From positions 17,001 to 81,000 of the forward strand of contig JADWOT020001619.1 of the NCBI GenBank assembly GCA_036345935.2: DNA of 64,000 bases, given 5' to 3'. Shown in pieces: positions 59,968-64,000 of this stretch. The DNA is from Taenia hydatigena. Lineage: Eukaryota; Platyhelminthes; Cestoda; Cyclophyllidea; Taeniidae. The translations under genes and the position numbers were made by a program. The notes under the pieces are model-generated. The model had not been told where the DNA came from, made no database searches, and saw only the letters and a list, made by a program, of their open reading frames with translations. How positions within the stretch are numbered: the stretch's first letter is position 1; the number at the start of each line of letters is the position of its first letter.

Positions 59968-60954
59968 ATAACCTCCTCACGGCCACTTCCTTTCAATTAG
60001 TGTCTTAGCTATCAAGGCTATTTGGTGCATTCCGATGGAGGAAAAATTCGAATCAAATTAACATTAAACGAAAGTGGAGCAACTTGCTATCCTTGTGTTT
60101 AAAATGCGGTTACGCTTGCTCATCTTGTACAACTTTTGGTCTGTCATTCGGAAAAAGCTTATTCGCTTAGATCAGTGTGATGGCACACTTAACAAATAGA
60201 CGTGAAGTTTAGAACCATGGAGCTAACGACACAATGTAGCACGGACGAATGATGAACACTCTGTAGTCATGATGTTGCGGGTGGATCAAAACCACAGAAG
60301 GGTGTTGGTGACCTAGAGTTAACAAAACTACCCCAGGCTGCGTAAGCTGCAAAAGGTGTTGGCGGGAGGGGGAAATACTTTCCACTTTGCCATCCTATGT
60401 CTAAAGGCAGTACAAAATTTGGGAACGAAACAATTGTTCTTGCTTCCCATCATTAGCACACGCCACTTATCTCCTTATCCCATGGCTTTGATCTAAAGCT
60501 CCCAGACCTTGCTGTGCAGGAATAGTCATCGCAAAAGCAGAACCTCTACAGTAAAATAACTAACAAGAGCAATCAAACTCAACATTTAATCAAAAGTCAA
60601 AGACGCAATCGTAATTCGTGTCTAAGCACGCCTTGCCCCTTCATTCTCTCCCTTGTTGTGGCCCGGCAGTTTTCAGGGATTTTATATGCAACCAGCTGCA
60701 TTAAGCCTAATTTAAACCCACTTTATATTGCTCAAAACATCTCATATGTAACGATGAATAAAAGCATGTTACCATCAAATAAAGTATATTCTAGCTAGAC
60801 AAAGCACTTGCTTATGCATACACGCATCTAAAGCACAAAAGAGTGCACTTTGTGCAGAAATGACAAGCACACGAGGGCAAAGTCATTGTCAACCTTCAAG
60901 CGCTGGCAGTTTTTTAGTCATAGCCGAATCGCAGGTCATAATCTGTTCACGAGG

Positions 60955-63010
60955 AGATGACAAGCCTACCACGACAATGGCGTAGCGATTAAAACACTTT
61001 TAATTACAAGTTGGTTTCGCCAATCACTGTGCCTTTCAAGAGCACTACTTTCTCGTGCAAGTCGTCCAAGCGGAGGATCAATCACTGTTTCTTGCTAACT
61101 TGTGACAAAGTTCTTGAATTAACGGACTGTAGTCTTGGTTCTGCGCTAAAGCGAACTCGATATGCATGATTTTATGATTGTGATATCATCTGTGGTATTG
61201 AGCGCCTTTATGCCATGCGCACCTTCCAATTAGACCTGAGGCATGTGACCGACTCAGGCCACCTTTGTAACGTGGTATAACTAAGGATATAGACTCCACG
61301 AAAAGCGGAGCCACCTTCTTCAGTACACCTGGCGAAATAATGAATGAACTATTGCAATGAGAATGGATGATTGGCATCCTAGTATTCTCATGTAGCTTCA
61401 CACGTCAACTCGAGGCCCACAACCACAAAGAGCGTGCGGAGGGCGGGTGTAAGGGTTGCAAGCTAAGACCATCTTCCCATATCCCCGTGGATTTGTTTGT
61501 CCAGCGATCACAATGCCGTGCATTCATTTCTACCTGAGCGACAAGAGGACTACTATCTACATCTTCAACATTCCTAAAAATAGCCTTTCACATCGGGGAG
61601 GATCGCGACTTTACCCTCACTTGTACGTTGGACAACAATTGCCTCCCAATTGTCAGCAATCTTGCTACTAATTGTTTTACCTCAAATGCGACTGAGGAAC
61701 CGCTACACATATGGCACCCACGACTGTCTCGGCGGTACCCAGACATCTAAAATTAGTTAGAACTGTCTTGATGATGATGAGAGCATGGCTTTGATTTTTT
61801 GCACAGTTTCTGCTTCAAAATTCCTTAAAATGACCTACTATTGGTTGTAGAGTTCTCCGCTTCTGCGATAAGTTTGTTTTGATGGGCCATGTATCAAGTA
61901 TGCAAGCGATCATTCCACGAATCCCTCCCATTATTTCGCTCTATTTTTACAATCAGTGCTCCCTTAAATGAGAATGCATTTGCCAACGTCAACCACCCTT
62001 TTGAACGTTTGGCTTTTTCTAGTAATACAAAAACAGCTTTCAAGTCCAAAAATGACTTTACGTGTTTTATTTGCAGCTCCTAGGAGAATTGGTTTATTCG
62101 AATTGCAAGGTGTTCAGAGCCTCGTCTTCTCATTTGACTCTAAATACAAGCAAATGAGAAGTAAAATTAGATAAGTAGAAAGGCATATTAATTAAAGGTT
62201 CACTCACATTGATGTTGCATTTCTCTTTCTCGAATTAGCTTGAGAAAACAGAAAATCTCTCCAAGGTACAAATCCAGCTAAGTCGCACTTGGACCAACTG
62301 CCAGTTGATCTGTCACCATTTTACTCGCCCGCTGACGAACCATATCTGTGATAAAAATTTGCAAGGTAACTGATCAAGTATTCAATGATTCAAGGAAAGG
62401 GTAACTATTGCCTTACGATTTTGTTCTACCAAATTTCTACCAACAAACTTAAGTAGTTTTAGTATTTTCCAATAACTATCGGCTAGCCCTACAAAGCCGA
62501 TGTGCAAGCAATAATTAGTGATGTGATTCGTGTCTTGTGTCAGTTCAATGACAAAGTACCTTTGATCTCTGCAGTTTGGTCTTAAAAGTTGCGACACAAA
62601 CTTACTAATGGCGTTCTTAACGTCTCCTGCTGACCTCTTTCAGCTAATATCAGCTTATTGCACCTTGTCGTGGCTGCTCACTCCCAAAAGAATACCCTAT
62701 GTATTCGTGAAATATAACCCCTTCCATGAGGTGATATTGCTACGCAAAAGACATGGACCGAAGAGATTCCACCGTACGCCATTTGTGTTAAAACACCAGC
62801 CAATGAGTCCTCCGACTAGCCTCCGCCTTAAGAGACACCGGTTGATTGCATGAAATAGCTTGCAATTAGACAATTTCTACCGCAGTTCTTAAAATCTGCA
62901 GGAGCGAGACCACTGTTCCATTCATGCTCACCAAATTGCAAGGATCCGGCATGGGTTGGACTGACAGCCAAGACGATTAATGAACTGTTTGCCAATTTCG
63001 ACGTCATCAA
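60955..63010 (+). pseudogene. Kinase fragments, fifth copy, interrupted
   Basis: The N-lobe region at about 60970-61100 includes a VAIK-like lysine motif and a CAAGAGCACTAC..CTCGTGCAAG block matching LREHHILVR. The catalytic region at 61165-61330 reads DIICGIERLYAMR and DSGH before stops. The tail 62940-63010 reads DPAWVGLTAKTINELFANFD, very close to the left copy. About 1.5 kb of unrelated sequence lies between the catalytic and tail parts. Confidence 0.5.
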
Positions 63011-64000
63011 TCCTCACCTCCTTTAATCATCCTACGTCCTCCATGTCCTTACTTACATGGTGTATGGATAGTCGTAGCATTCGCTAGGGAAGCAAGTGCA
63101 CAGAATTAGTGGTTATACAGATAGTTTTTGCAGTCAATGGCATGTCTTTATTCAAATACAAATATTACTAACCGGAAATTGTAATTGCTGCGAAATTCGC
63201 TACCAGTCCCACTGTAATTTCCTCATCCAAACCCACACGCAGGTGACTTTAACCCTATGTTAATGCGATCATGGCGCCTAATATTGCAGGAGGTAGAAAA
63301 GTGCTTTTATTCTTTGTCCGCTCCCCAGTATAATGCCAAACCTTTAAGCTGGGATGTTTAAGGACCAATTCAGCAAAGATTTGTACTTCTGGAGTCTGCG
63401 CTGATGGTCCTTTCTGCTCTTTTCCATGAGGTAGGTCTTTCTATGATTCCCAGCTATCAACACACATTCATTTGCCTAACAATTTTTATGAGATGCGACA
63501 TTTTATGCTGCACCAAATAAGCCTCTTAACAGAAGATCACAGGTGCTCTTTGCCATCACATCTCAAACATGAGTGCTCTTTTTAAGCTGTTTTAATCAGT
63601 AGCGAAAGATGTCTTTACAAATCACGTAGCCAGTCGGTAAGTAAAAGGCAGAGTCTCTGAATTCGGTAGTGGTTGGGAGAATGATATGTTAAACAAAAGT
63701 CGCCTCTCTTTCCAGAATTGGTCGTTGAGCAAACCTTTGTCATCTGATCAGTTCTTATGGTTACACAAACACACACTCTCTCATTTTTAAATTGTGAATT
63801 TGCGTGTTCTTCTTGGCCGATTGAACTCCTTCACCACAGAGGGATTGAAATATAGAAGCACATTGATTGCAGAGCCTACGCAGACATTTTTCCTGCATTC
63901 CTACTCTCCTTACCCTGCTATCTCGAATAGCTCAACTTTAACCTGGCGAAGTCATGGAACTTTGTTGCCAAGATACAAGGACCAGCTTTAATTCCAAGGC
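63011..64000. other. Window end, nothing recognised
   Basis: Short ORFs only, the longest 65 codons at 63794-63991. No repeat or domain identified. Confidence 0.5.

Larger units (their letters stand above)
55000..64000. other. Scrambled duplications of arm sequence and unassigned DNA
   Basis: Outside the kinase fragments listed, this stretch has only short ORFs with no domain (for example 58494-58742, 82 codons from ATG, Lys/Leu/Gln-rich, unrecognised). Positions 55780-55925 resemble the kinase tail flank at 51.80-51.90 kb in the same text orientation. Confidence 0.45.

Noticed and set aside
1..64000. CRISPR arrays, bacterial operons, rRNA genes, telomere repeats
   Set aside because: Looked for on both strands by eye; no regularly spaced repeats, no Shine-Dalgarno-led ORF series, no rRNA-like core and no TTAGGG arrays.

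Overview
This is a gene-poor, repeat-rich piece of an animal nuclear genome. A flatworm, most likely a tapeworm, is my best guess. The grounds are long AT-leaning stretches with only short ORFs, a decayed Gypsy-type LTR retrotransposon, a foldback (MITE-like) element, very short candidate introns, a run of 292 Ns, and a candidate spliced-leader RNA whose exon would end in ATG as in known flatworm leaders. Nothing suggests bacteria: there are no operons, no long ORFs and no prokaryotic tRNA, rRNA or CRISPR. The species assignment is inference.

Layout. 0-9 kb: a diverged direct duplication with units at about 2.0-4.3 and 6.1-7.9 kb, a partial third copy near 5.3-6.0 kb, and an N gap. 9-13.7 kb: nothing recognised. 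13.7-15.7 kb: remains of a Gypsy-like element, with gag, a crippled protease, the integrase C-terminus, then a second copy of the leader/gag start. 15.7-16.8 kb: two copies of a foldback repeat with a TA-rich core. 17-19.9 kb: diverged dispersed repeats. 20-23 kb: a tandem duplication. 22.5-54.4 kb: a very large palindrome. 54.4-64 kb: further scrambled copies of palindrome-arm sequence in both orientations.

The palindrome is the main structure. Positions x and 76790-x are reverse complements. The inner arms (about 29446-37680 and 39110-47344, 8.2 kb each) agree in every stretch and every ORF I compared, apart from one mismatch at the inner edge. The outer arms (about 22.5-29.4 and 47.3-54.4 kb) are only roughly 85-90% alike by eye and carry indels. 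The switch is abrupt, and the inner edge also runs into diverged but still related sequence. That is the pattern expected of arm-to-arm gene conversion, or of an assembler using one repeat contig twice. About 1.4 kb of non-palindromic sequence separates the arms.

Each inner arm carries a tiny promoter-to-polyA gene near its inner edge: TATATAAG, then about 50 bases further an ATG, a 69-codon ORF with 15 Trp and 6 Cys, then AATAAA. The two identical copies are transcribed divergently, away from the centre. The inner arms also hold a candidate two-exon membrane protein, a tRNA-like SINE-type sequence and a strong G-quadruplex motif. The outer arms hold two copies of a candidate spliced-leader RNA and two decayed copies of an intronless AGC-type protein kinase. 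At least three more fragments of that kinase lie between 56 and 63 kb. I found no gene with a confidently assigned cellular function that is clearly intact.
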